A DNA stretch of 5,228 nt. Origin: a bacterium (GTDB lineage Bacteria; Patescibacteriota; Minisyncoccia; Phycocordibacterales; Phycocordibacteraceae). Every line of letters starts with the position of its first letter. Position 1 is the first letter of the stretch. Made by a program: the position numbers and the translations under genes. Below, piece by piece: positions 1 through 3,936 of this stretch. The notes below the pieces were generated by a model. The model saw only the letters and a list, made by a program, of their open reading frames with translations. It was not told the origin of the DNA and did not search any database. The stretch covers positions 1 through 5,228 of the forward strand of contig JAJXUR010000029.1 of NCBI GenBank assembly GCA_021782715.1. Direction: 5' to 3'.

Positions 1-7
1 AGCGGCA

Positions 8-42
8 TTAGTTTCTTATGAACGAAGTGAGTTAGAAACTAA
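8..42. repeat. Hairpin, 9-bp perfect inverted repeat
   Basis: Positions 8-16 (TTAGTTTCT) are the exact reverse complement of 34-42, with a 17-nt loop containing AACGAAGTGAGTT. No T-run follows, so it is not a classic terminator. It could be part of a structured RNA, or a 3' UTR of a gene lying left of the window. Function unknown. Confidence 0.5.
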
Positions 43-47
43 GGAGT

Positions 48-82
48 GCCTCACGCCGGGCCTACGAATTTTGGTGTGAGGC
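48..82. repeat. Hairpin, 7-bp perfect inverted repeat
   Basis: GCCTCAC at 48-54 pairs perfectly with GTGAGGC at 76-82, and a G-T pair (55/75) can extend the stem; the loop is about 20 nt. It follows the 8-42 hairpin by 5 nt, so the two form a structured tract. A T6 run at 109-114 lies 26 nt further on, too far for an ordinary intrinsic terminator. Nothing else is recognisable in 1-115. Confidence 0.4.
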
Positions 83-115
83 TGTGATTCACAATACTAC
101 GGATTCGCTTTTTTG

Positions 116-186
116 GTGCCTCGGACGGAATCGAACCGTCATCGGCCCCTTCGGAGGGGCTATCCTATCCGTCGAACGACGAGAGT
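116..186 (-). pseudogene. Degenerate tRNA-Arg(CCG)-like sequence
   Basis: On the minus strand this reads like a tRNA. The T arm is perfect (GACGG, TTCGATT, CCGTC). The D arm aligns base for base in length with the tRNA-Arg at 2068-2139 and shares GTTC, GGATAGGA and the TCGTCGTTC region. The anticodon stem is GCCCC/GGGGC. Two defects stand out. The anticodon loop has six bases (TCCGAA) instead of seven; restoring one T would give TTCCGAA, anticodon CCG, arginine. The acceptor stem, ACTCTCG against CGAGGCA, has its two outermost pairs mismatched (A-A, C-C) and a G-U at the third. A CCA occurs at 116-114, but it fits only if the acceptor stem is six pairs long. It is either a decayed tRNA gene, a tRNA fragment left by integration or duplication, or an unusual functional tRNA. 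The family resemblance is clear; loss of function is inferred. Confidence 0.65.
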
Positions 187-238
187 CTGCCCCCCATTTA
201 TTCCTCGGAAAGGAAATCAGCGCTGCGCCCCCCGGATG

Positions 239-254
239 ATTATGCGGTCATAAT
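239..254. promoter_or_regulatory. Inverted repeat ATTATG-N4-CATAAT, possible promoter/operator
   Basis: A perfect 6-bp inverted repeat with a 4-nt spacer puts a CATAAT -10-like hexamer on both strands. On the minus strand it is preceded by TTGTCG (265-260) with a 15-nt spacer, slightly short for a -35/-10 pair. That would point transcription toward the tRNA-like sequence whose 5' end is at 186. On the plus strand no -35 is evident. Equally it could be a dyad operator. Confidence 0.3.
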
Positions 255-335
255 GCAGTCGACAATCGCCGGTATATCGCCCGTAATAGATTGTTCGTAA
301 TCCCCACGCCCGCCGCCAAGGAATCTTGTCGGCGG

Positions 336-341
336 TATGAT
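336..341 (+). promoter_or_regulatory. Possible -10 box for the secreted protein gene
   Basis: TATGAT matches the -10 consensus in five of six positions and lies 33 nt before the ATG at 375, giving a short leader of about 27 nt. No convincing -35 or extended -10 is visible, so the call is weak. Confidence 0.25.
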
Positions 342-374
342 AAGGGTATTACCAATACATTCTCATATATCCAT

Positions 375-1835
375 ATGGCATGGTTTAAAGGGATTGTCGC
401 GGGCGTACTCATGTTCATCGGAGGCTTCTTCGGTCACCCGCCTGTGGCGCAAAACGGTTCGGATCTCTCGCATCTTTCGATAGATCAAGTGATGCAACAG
501 ATCGGTTGCCGCGATGAAACCGACTGCGTCTCGGTTTGTCAGACTGGCGTCGCGCAAGCCGCCTGCGCGCAATTGGAGGGACTCATGAAAGAGCAGGGGA
601 CCTGGTCGAGCACCTCAGAGACCGTCGCCTCCGAGAAGCGCCGCGCTGCAAATGGCGGAAGCGGTCAGAGCGTAGGAGGCAATTCTGTATCTGCACCGAA
701 AGCGGCGCAGCCTGCCGGTATCAACGGTTTCAACGGGGAAGAGCATACCGTCGCGTATGCGGGGGATGGTACGAGCGTGAATGCCGGCGCCCTGCCGGAT
801 TGTCCGGCGGGCGATACTGCCTTTTTCGATCATGCGCCGCTCGATTCGGGCCAGCTCTCGGGTATCATACCGCTCGGTAACATGAACGGTGCCCACATTC
901 TCCCGAATCAAGCCGACCATGTGTACGTCTATACGAATTCCTCAGGCGAATCGACCGCTTTGGCTCCCGGGAAAGCGACGCTCCTTCAGGTCGTGACACA
1001 GGTCGACCAGACGCACCTCGAGGGTAACAAAGTGATGGTCTTTTTCTCGCCTTGCAAGAGCGTCATGTTCGCGTACCAGATGGACGCCCTGAGTCCGGCG
1101 ATCCAGGCAGCTATTGCCGGCCTCACGCCGATCGCAGTGCAGAATGGCGGAGCGATCATGCACAATACGATCTACCGCACGGATATTCCGCTTGAAGGCG
1201 GCGAGGCGCTGGGCACATTCACCGGCGATTTCGATTTTGCTGCTGCTGATGTCCGGACTCTCTCCTTGAAGTTTCTCAACCAGGAGGCCGCGACTGGGAT
1301 GGTGGGCGACAGTTATCTCCACGCAGTTTGTCCGCTCGACTACTTCGCCGAGCCGCTCCGATCGACGCTCAATGCAGCCCTCACTATTAAAAATGCGGGT
1401 ACGAACGGCATCCCCGCCTGCGGCGCCGTCATGCAGGATAAGGCCGGCACGGCACAGGGCAACTGGTATGAGCAGGGGATGAATATGCGGAATGGCCTCG
1501 TTGAGAGCGGCCTTCTCGCTATCGTTCACTCGAACACTAATCCGGCCGAGGGCGCGGTAAGTTTCGGCGACGATCTCGTGTCGAACCAGTGGATGGGCAC
1601 ACAAATCTTCTTCGCGCCGACAGGGAGCGGGTATGTGAATCGGGAGCCGAGCGAGATAACGGCCGACGGGCATGCCTACTGCTTCGACGGTCCGGCAGGC
1701 GCCGGCGGCACGGGCAGCGAAGGTCATCTCGTCGTTGAGATGACGGGCGCGACGACGCTTAAGGCCGAGTACGGAGACGGTCCTTGCGCTGCCGTTCCGG
1801 CGCTCTCCGCGAAGGCGCTCTCATACGCGCGCTGA
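375..1835 (+). CDS. Secreted cysteine-rich protein, possible M23-like hybrid-motif fold, function unknown
   Basis: Protein of 486 aa. The frame is open from a TTG at 291, but ATG 375 is chosen because it begins an export signal: AWFKG, a hydrophobic run (residues 7-20), then PVAQ as a likely cleavage site near residue 25. The preceding 28 residues do not look like a leader. No Shine-Dalgarno is visible. Residues 45-64 carry C-x5-C-x3-C-x8-C, resembling a short cysteine helical motif I recall from secreted Parcubacteria proteins. A low-complexity G/S/A linker follows (about 90-115). Residues 140-330 (PLGNMNGAHILPNQADHVYVY, FFSPCKSVMFAYQMDALS, LEGGEALGTFTGDFDF, HAVCPLDYF) have the rhythm of the M23/LytM duplicated hybrid-motif barrel, but the H-x3-D and H-x-H zinc motifs are not present, so peptidase activity is doubtful. 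Residues 360-471 form a second domain (GNWYEQG, HSNTNP, GYVNREP, AYCFDG). Ten cysteines in the mature part suggest disulfides outside the cytoplasm. It is flanked by tRNA-Arg-like sequences with no functional neighbour. The domain assignment is tentative. Confidence 0.75.
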   Translation: MAWFKGIVAGVLMFIGGFFGHPPVAQNGSDLSHLSIDQVMQQIGCRDETDCVSVCQTGVAQAACAQLEGLMKEQGTWSSTSETVASEKRRAANGGSGQSVGGNSVSAPKAAQPAGINGFNGEEHTVAYAGDGTSVNAGALPDCPAGDTAFFDHAPLDSGQLSGIIPLGNMNGAHILPNQADHVYVYTNSSGESTALAPGKATLLQVVTQVDQTHLEGNKVMVFFSPCKSVMFAYQMDALSPAIQAAIAGLTPIAVQNGGAIMHNTIYRTDIPLEGGEALGTFTGDFDFAAADVRTLSLKFLNQEAATGMVGDSYLHAVCPLDYFAEPLRSTLNAALTIKNAGTNGIPACGAVMQDKAGTAQGNWYEQGMNMRNGLVESGLLAIVHSNTNPAEGAVSFGDDLVSNQWMGTQIFFAPTGSGYVNREPSEITADGHAYCFDGPAGAGGTGSEGHLVVEMTGATTLKAEYGDGPCAAVPALSAKALSYAR

Positions 1836-1882
1836 GCTTCTACGTATGTCAGTCGGCACAGTCACTTGAAGTAGCACGAGCC

Positions 1883-2028
1883 GGTGCCCTCGGCAGGACC
1901 GCGATTACGCGTATCGACCCTTACAGGGTCAGTACCCCTTGCGGATTTTCTGTTCGCTTCGCTCCATAAAATGCTCGCAAGGTTTTCGATTCCTGTACGC
2001 ACGCGCCCCGCGCGTGCTCGAGGGCACC
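1883..2028 (+). ncRNA. Putative structured RNA with a tRNA-Arg-like closing helix
   Basis: By eye the segment folds into a nested structure with perfect helices. P1 is 1883-1892 with 2019-2028 (10 bp). Next is 1894-1898 with 1991-1995 (5 bp, plus G1893-U1996). A small hairpin follows at 1900-1911 (CGCG-ATTA-CGCG). Then 1913-1917 pairs with 1986-1990 (5 bp), stacking on the previous helix, and 1918-1920 pairs with 1926-1928. An arm follows: 1937-1943 with 1976-1982 (7 bp) and 1945-1949 with 1968-1972 (5 bp). Finally there is a GC hairpin, 1999-2006 with 2010-2017 (8 bp, CCC loop). About two thirds of the bases pair. P1 reproduces the acceptor stem of the adjacent tRNA-Arg (GCCCTCG/CGAGGGC), and on the plus strand it ends in A-CCA (2026-2029), directly before a terminator with a T6 tail. 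This and the G-U pair favour the plus strand, but the minus strand is possible. It does not fit tmRNA, RNase P RNA, SRP RNA, 6S or 5S by length or signature. No promoter is clear. Existence as a transcript is inference. Confidence 0.4.
1884..1898. repeat. Direct repeat of the tRNA-Arg 3' end, copy 1
   Basis: GTGCCCTCGGCAGGA here is identical over 15 nt to 2067-2081, which is the complement of the last 14 bases of tRNA-Arg(GCG) plus one flanking base. The copies are 183 nt apart. Duplicated tRNA 3' ends are typical of integrase attachment sites, but no integrase is present in the window. Confidence 0.6.
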
Positions 2029-2065
2029 ATATGAAAAAAAACGGCATGATGCCGTTTTTTCATAT
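2029..2065. terminator. Bidirectional intrinsic terminator
   Basis: The core stem is CGGCA (2042-2046) paired with TGCCG (2050-2054) around a 3-nt loop. It is extended by an A8 run (2034-2041) facing a T6 run (2055-2060), and then ATATG (2029-2033) facing CATAT (2061-2065). On the plus strand it ends transcription from the secreted-protein/structured-RNA side with T6. On the minus strand it lies immediately after tRNA-Arg and supplies a T8 tail. The palindrome continues outward to 2019 and 2075, reaching into the tRNA acceptor strand. Confidence 0.85.
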
Positions 2066-2066
2066 A

Positions 2067-2081
2067 GTGCCCTCGGCAGGA
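2067..2081. repeat. Direct repeat of the tRNA-Arg 3' end, copy 2 (within the tRNA)
   Basis: This is the intact tRNA copy of the 15-nt repeat also found at 1884-1898. It covers the complement of the 3' acceptor strand, the discriminator A and the 3' half of the T stem. A related ten-base stretch, GGTGCCTCGG (one C fewer), occurs at 115-124 in the degenerate tRNA-like sequence. Confidence 0.6.
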
Positions 2082-2139
2082 ATCGAACCTGCATCAGCTC
2101 CTCCGCAAGGAGCCGTCCTATCCATTGAACGACGAGGGC
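2068..2139 (-). tRNA. tRNA-Arg(GCG)
   Basis: 72 nt and a complete cloverleaf on the minus strand. The acceptor is GCCCTCG/CGAGGGC (seven perfect pairs), the D arm GTTC-loop-GGAC, the anticodon stem GCTCC/GGAGC with loop TTGCGGA, and the T arm GCAGG-TTCGATT-CCTGC, with discriminator A. Anticodon GCG reads the arginine codons CGC and CGU. CCA is not encoded; CTATATG follows, so a CCA-adding enzyme is needed. The transcript runs straight into the terminator at 2065-2029. A G34 arginine tRNA is unusual for bacteria, most of which use ACG edited to ICG. Confidence 0.95.
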
Positions 2140-2149
2140 GAAGTGAGGT

Positions 2150-2180
2150 GGAACAAAACAAGTCTGCTTGATTTTGTTCC
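2150..2180. repeat. 13-bp hairpin upstream of tRNA-Arg
   Basis: GGAACAAAA (2150-2158) pairs perfectly with TTTTGTTCC (2172-2180), and CAAG (2159-2162) with CTTG (2167-2170), with a single bulged A at 2171 and a TCTG loop. It sits 10 nt before the tRNA-Arg 5' end on the minus strand and 51 nt beyond the stop of the gene ending at 2232. Its T-rich 3' arm might help terminate that gene, but no T-run follows the stem. It could also be a 5' leader structure of the tRNA precursor. Confidence 0.45.
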
Positions 2181-2190
2181 CGCCGAACGA

Positions 2191-2216
2191 GCCCAAGTAT
2201 GCCTACATACGAGGGC
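2191..2216. repeat. Two-part hairpin after the two-TM protein gene
   Basis: GCCC (2191-2194) pairs with GGGC (2213-2216), and inside it GTATG (2197-2201) pairs with CATAC (2206-2210) around CCTA, with AA facing GA between the helices. On the minus strand it lies 15 nt after the stop codon at 2232-2234. No T-tract follows, so it would be a weak or processed 3' end at best. Confidence 0.35.
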
Positions 2217-2231
2217 GATACTGAATGTATA

Positions 2232-2705
2232 TCAGAATCCGAGCCACGCCGCCACCAGGTCGGCGAGGGTGTGCTGGTGCTCCTCCTCGTCGACATGATT
2301 GAGGAAGTGCGCGAGGACCGTGCTCTCGTCGACGCCGTCGAGGGGAATCATGAGATGCGGCGCGTGCCAGCTCGCTGTCTTGATGGAGAGCAGGGGCGGA
2401 TATTGTTCCGCTGCGTCTTGAAGGATAGAGAACGAGATCATTTGATTGAAGGGGAAGAGGACATCACCAATCATAAGGCCAGTCTCGATGAGTTGGAATC
2501 GGTGCAAGGGAGGTTGCTTGGCAGCATGGAGCCCGATTGCTATGGCAGCGACAAGGATGAGGACGGCGAATAGAGTATTACCAAAGAGAATCGACGCGAT
2601 GGTCCCTGCGACGGCTATAATACCGAGTGCCCAGTACCAGTCGGCGCTCTTCGGATCGTGCTCGTATTCGTGTCCCTCCCACTCTGCAATGACATTGGCG
2701 GCCAT
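2232..2705 (-). CDS. Uncharacterised protein with two membrane segments
   Basis: 157 aa, starting at ATG (2705-2703) and ending in TGA. A short hydrophilic N-terminus contains HDPKSADWYW (16-25). Two hydrophobic segments follow at about 25-42 and 44-61, separated by a tight FGN turn, then AAKQPP. The C-terminal two thirds (65-157) are soluble and mixed alpha/beta, containing FQLIETGLMIGDVLFPFN, SFSIL, LMIPLD and a charged helix, HVDEEEHQHTLADLVAAWLGF. The membrane hairpin plus a compact domain resembles bacterial PH-like or DUF5673-type proteins and small conserved proteins I recall from Parcubacteria. That match is from memory and weak. No catalytic motif is visible. It has its own extended -10 box 7 nt before the ATG and no Shine-Dalgarno, so the mRNA is probably leaderless. 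It lies between two tRNA genes on the same strand. Function unknown. Confidence 0.85.
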   Translation of the reverse strand: MAANVIAEWEGHEYEHDPKSADWYWALGIIAVAGTIASILFGNTLFAVLILVAAIAIGLHAAKQPPLHRFQLIETGLMIGDVLFPFNQMISFSILQDAAEQYPPLLSIKTASWHAPHLMIPLDGVDESTVLAHFLNHVDEEEHQHTLADLVAAWLGF

Positions 2706-2712
2706 ACGAAAA

Positions 2713-2721
2713 AGTATAGCA
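2713..2721 (-). promoter_or_regulatory. Extended -10 promoter of the two-TM protein gene
   Basis: Read on the minus strand this is TGC-TATACT, an extended -10 (TGn plus hexamer). The hexamer ends 7 nt before the ATG, which places the transcription start at or next to the start codon. A 6-bp inverted repeat, AGCATC/GATGCT (2718-2723/2730-2735), overlaps it and could be an operator. No -35 is needed with TGn, and none is evident. Confidence 0.55.
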
Positions 2722-2748
2722 TCACGATGGATGCTACTGCGGGATGTG

Positions 2749-2833
2749 CGGAGGAGGTGAGATTCGAACTCACGGTGCCTTGCGGCACGGCGGTTTTCAA
2801 GACCGCTGCACTAGACCACTATGCGACTCCTCC
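2749..2833 (-). tRNA. tRNA-Ser(TGA)
   Basis: 85 nt, class II, minus strand. The acceptor GGAGGAG/CTCCTCC has seven perfect pairs with discriminator G, as expected for serine. The anticodon stem is GCGGT/ACCGC with loop CTTGAAA, anticodon TGA, reading UCA and probably other UCN codons. The long variable arm is GTGCC-GCAA-GGCAC, and the T arm GTGAG-TTCGAAT-CTCAC. CCA is not encoded (GCACATCC follows). Its 5' end lies only 9 nt after the stop codon of the DUF5652 gene on the same strand, so the two are probably cotranscribed and the tRNA released by processing. Confidence 0.96.
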
Positions 2834-2842
2834 TTTTTTATT

Positions 2843-3124
2843 TTACGCCTGCTCTGATGATCCGTGCGCAGAGGCGTGCGAGCTGCTTGATGCCGTCGGG
2901 CGAAACCAGATGAGATAGATGATTTCGAGAAGGCCGAGCGTGTTTATGACAAGGAGAGCGATGAACCACCATTTCTGTCCGCCGCGGGCGGCATGCCAGA
3001 GCGCGAAGCCCTTGAGGATGACGGTCCAGATTGCTGCGAGGATAAGGAAGGGGAGGAGGGCGCCCAAGAATCCGAGAGCAAATGGCGAATACGCCGGGGA
3101 ATAGAGCGGGGAGAAGTCGTGCAT
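2843..3124 (-). CDS. DUF5652-like small membrane protein
   Basis: 93 aa, ATG at 3124-3122, ending in TAA. Two hydrophobic helices are predicted at about 16-38 and 52-73. Between and within them is the signature ILKGFALWHAARGGQKWWF and then INTLGLLEIIYLIWF, which I recognise as the DUF5652 pattern: a tryptophan-rich two-helix module (K-G-x-ALW-x-A, then N-T-x-G-x-LEI-x-Y). Such proteins are frequent in CPR bacteria and their biochemical role is unknown. The tail, residues 77-93, is a Ser/His/Ala-rich low-complexity extension (SSSSHASAHGSSEQA) after the second helix. Expression probably starts at the extended -10 at 3141-3133, almost leaderless. The gene is divergent from ruvX, with 30 nt between the two start codons, and tRNA-Ser follows directly downstream. 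Confidence 0.88.
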   Translation of the reverse strand: MHDFSPLYSPAYSPFALGFLGALLPFLILAAIWTVILKGFALWHAARGGQKWWFIALLVINTLGLLEIIYLIWFRPTASSSSHASAHGSSEQA

Positions 3125-3130
3125 ATATGC
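3121..3130. promoter_or_regulatory. 10-bp perfect palindrome over the DUF5652 start
   Basis: GCATATATGC is its own reverse complement. It covers the minus-strand ATG (3124-3122) and lies between the start codon and the -10 box, next to the divergent ruvX promoter. It could be a small operator shared by both genes, or chance in a short AT-rich segment. Confidence 0.25.
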
Positions 3131-3132
3131 GC

Positions 3133-3141
3133 ACTATACCA
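3133..3141 (-). promoter_or_regulatory. Extended -10 promoter of the DUF5652 gene
   Basis: On the minus strand it reads TGG-TATAGT, an extended -10. The hexamer ends 8 nt before the ATG at 3124, so the mRNA would have a leader of only one or two bases. It overlaps the plus-strand promoter elements of ruvX (TATACC at 3135-3140, TACACT at 3142-3147), so the two genes may compete for RNA polymerase. Confidence 0.5.
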
Positions 3142-3147
3142 TACACT
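3142..3147 (+). promoter_or_regulatory. Candidate -10 box of the ruvX operon
   Basis: TACACT ends 7 nt before the ruvX ATG at 3155, the same spacing as in the other leaderless candidates here. An alternative is TATACC at 3135-3140, a better hexamer, which would give a leader of about 8 nt. No -35 is clear for either. Confidence 0.35.
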
Positions 3148-3154
3148 TGAGAGT

Positions 3155-3562
3155 ATGCGGTACCTCGGTGTTGACTATGGCAGCTCGAAGATAGGGCTGG
3201 CGCTTTCTGATGAAGGAGGCACGATGGGTTTCCCGCACGCTATCGTGTCCAACACGCCGCGTCTTGTCGATGAACTTGCCTTGCTTATCGCCAAGGAGAA
3301 TGTCGGCGTGGTCGTCATTGGCGAATCGCGCAACCTCGCGGGCGGGGAGAATCCTATCGCAAAGGATGCTCGAGCGCTCGGCGGGCTCCTCACCGAGCGC
3401 GTGGGAGTCCCGGTCGTGTATGAATCGGAGATGTTCACGTCGGCCCTTGCGCGCCGCGCGCCAGAAAAGCAGATGAAATCGCGCGCGGCGAAGCCGCGCG
3501 CGAATGTCGATGCCTCCGCCGCCGCGCTCATCCTTACCAGTTACCTTTCTCGTGGGCCATGA
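3155..3562 (+). CDS. ruvX: RuvX/YqgF, putative Holliday junction resolvase / pre-16S rRNA nuclease
   Basis: 135 aa, normal length for this RNase H-fold family. The frame extends upstream, but ATG 3155 (MRYLGVDYG) is chosen because the conserved first strand starts there. Visible motifs are GVDYGSSKIGLALSD (residues 5-19, catalytic Asp7), VVVIGES (52-58), YESEMFTSALA (89-99, in the place of the usual DERxTT-type motif, with Glu90 and Glu92) and NVDASAAALILTSYL (117-131, Asp119 the likely C-terminal acidic residue). RuvX proteins act on 16S rRNA precursor ends and have been proposed to resolve Holliday junctions; acidic residues bind the metal ions. The GES in place of the more usual GLP puts an acid at the end of the fourth strand, as in RuvC. 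A basic segment, RRAPEKQMKSRAAKPR (100-115), precedes the last motif. The stop overlaps the next start (ATGA), so the two genes are translationally coupled. Confidence 0.93.
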   Translation: MRYLGVDYGSSKIGLALSDEGGTMGFPHAIVSNTPRLVDELALLIAKENVGVVVIGESRNLAGGENPIAKDARALGGLLTERVGVPVVYESEMFTSALARRAPEKQMKSRAAKPRANVDASAAALILTSYLSRGP

Positions 3563-3927
3563 ACATGAATAAACCGCGTATCACCATCGATGATTTCAGT
3601 AAGATAGACGTACAAATCGGTACGGTACGAAGCGCCGAGCGCGTACCCGAAACTGACAAGCTCCTGCGTCTCACCGTGGATTTCGGAGAAGTGTCCCCCG
3701 ACGGGGAGGCGAAGTTGCGGCAAATTGTGTCTGGTATCGCCGCGTATGTCGCGGAGTCCGGACCCTCGGCTCTCGTTGGCCGCCAACTCGCATTCGTGAC
3801 GAACCTCGAGCCTCGTATGATACGCGGACTTGAGAGCGACGGTATGCTCTTCGCGGTCGGTTCGGATGAGACATTTGCATTCGTGACGCCGGATCGCCCC
3901 GTGCCACCCGGTACCAGTGCACATTAG
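3559..3927 (+). CDS. Stand-alone tRNA-binding OB-fold protein (MetRS beta / Trbp111 / CsaA-like)
   Basis: 122 aa, from ATG 3559 overlapping the ruvX stop by four bases; MNMN means ATG 3565 is an alternative start. It is the tRNA_bind domain (PF01588 type) and little else: FSKIDVQIGTV (13-23), ERVPETDKLLRLTVDFG (27-43), LRQIVSGIAAYV (53-64), NLEPRMIRGLESDGMLFA (82-99). This is the OB fold found at the C-terminus of methionyl-tRNA synthetase, in Arc1p/EMAPII, and as the free dimers Trbp111 and CsaA. It binds the outer corner of tRNA without strong sequence specificity. Stand-alone forms are often annotated as methionine--tRNA ligase subunit beta. Here it probably assists a synthetase encoded elsewhere or acts as an RNA chaperone; which of these cannot be decided from sequence. 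A strong Shine-Dalgarno (AGGAGG) overlaps its stop codon. Confidence 0.92.
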   Translation: MNMNKPRITIDDFSKIDVQIGTVRSAERVPETDKLLRLTVDFGEVSPDGEAKLRQIVSGIAAYVAESGPSALVGRQLAFVTNLEPRMIRGLESDGMLFAVGSDETFAFVTPDRPVPPGTSAH

Positions 3928-3931
3928 GAGG
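3926..3931 (+). promoter_or_regulatory. Strong Shine-Dalgarno AGGAGG
   Basis: A full AGGAGG overlaps the TAG stop at 3925-3927 and lies 5 nt before ATG 3937. It is the best ribosome-binding site I found in the window; most other starts show none. It is 33 nt before the pilM ATG, too far to serve that start directly, and so points to the short ORF at 3937. Confidence 0.6.
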
Positions 3932-3936
3932 AAAGA

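Noticed and set aside
2..79. 25-codon open frame running in from the left edge, ending at TGA 77-79
   Set aside because: It coincides with two perfect hairpins and has no recognisable protein motif. Too short to separate from chance, although the tail of an upstream gene cannot be excluded.
291..374. TTG start at 291 for the secreted protein
   Set aside because: The 28 added residues are charged and precede the signal peptide, which would bury it internally; ATG 375 gives a standard export signal.
942..1727. 261-aa open frame on the minus strand inside the secreted-protein gene
   Set aside because: It is fully antisense to a gene with a clear signal peptide and cysteine pattern. The translation is rich in Arg/His with no motif, typical of a shadow frame in GC-rich DNA.
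1883..2028. tmRNA or RNase P RNA
   Set aside because: Too short for either. There is no tag-peptide frame or T arm next to the acceptor-like stem, and no conserved RNase P core; the ACAGAAA word on the minus strand alone is not evidence.
2199..2573. 124-aa open frame on the plus strand
   Set aside because: It is antisense to the two-TM protein, whose membrane segments and promoter are convincing; the plus-strand product is a highly charged shadow.
2993..3154. 54-residue N-terminal extension of ruvX
   Set aside because: It would overlap the whole promoter region and the start of the divergent DUF5652 gene. The RuvX fold begins at Met 3155.
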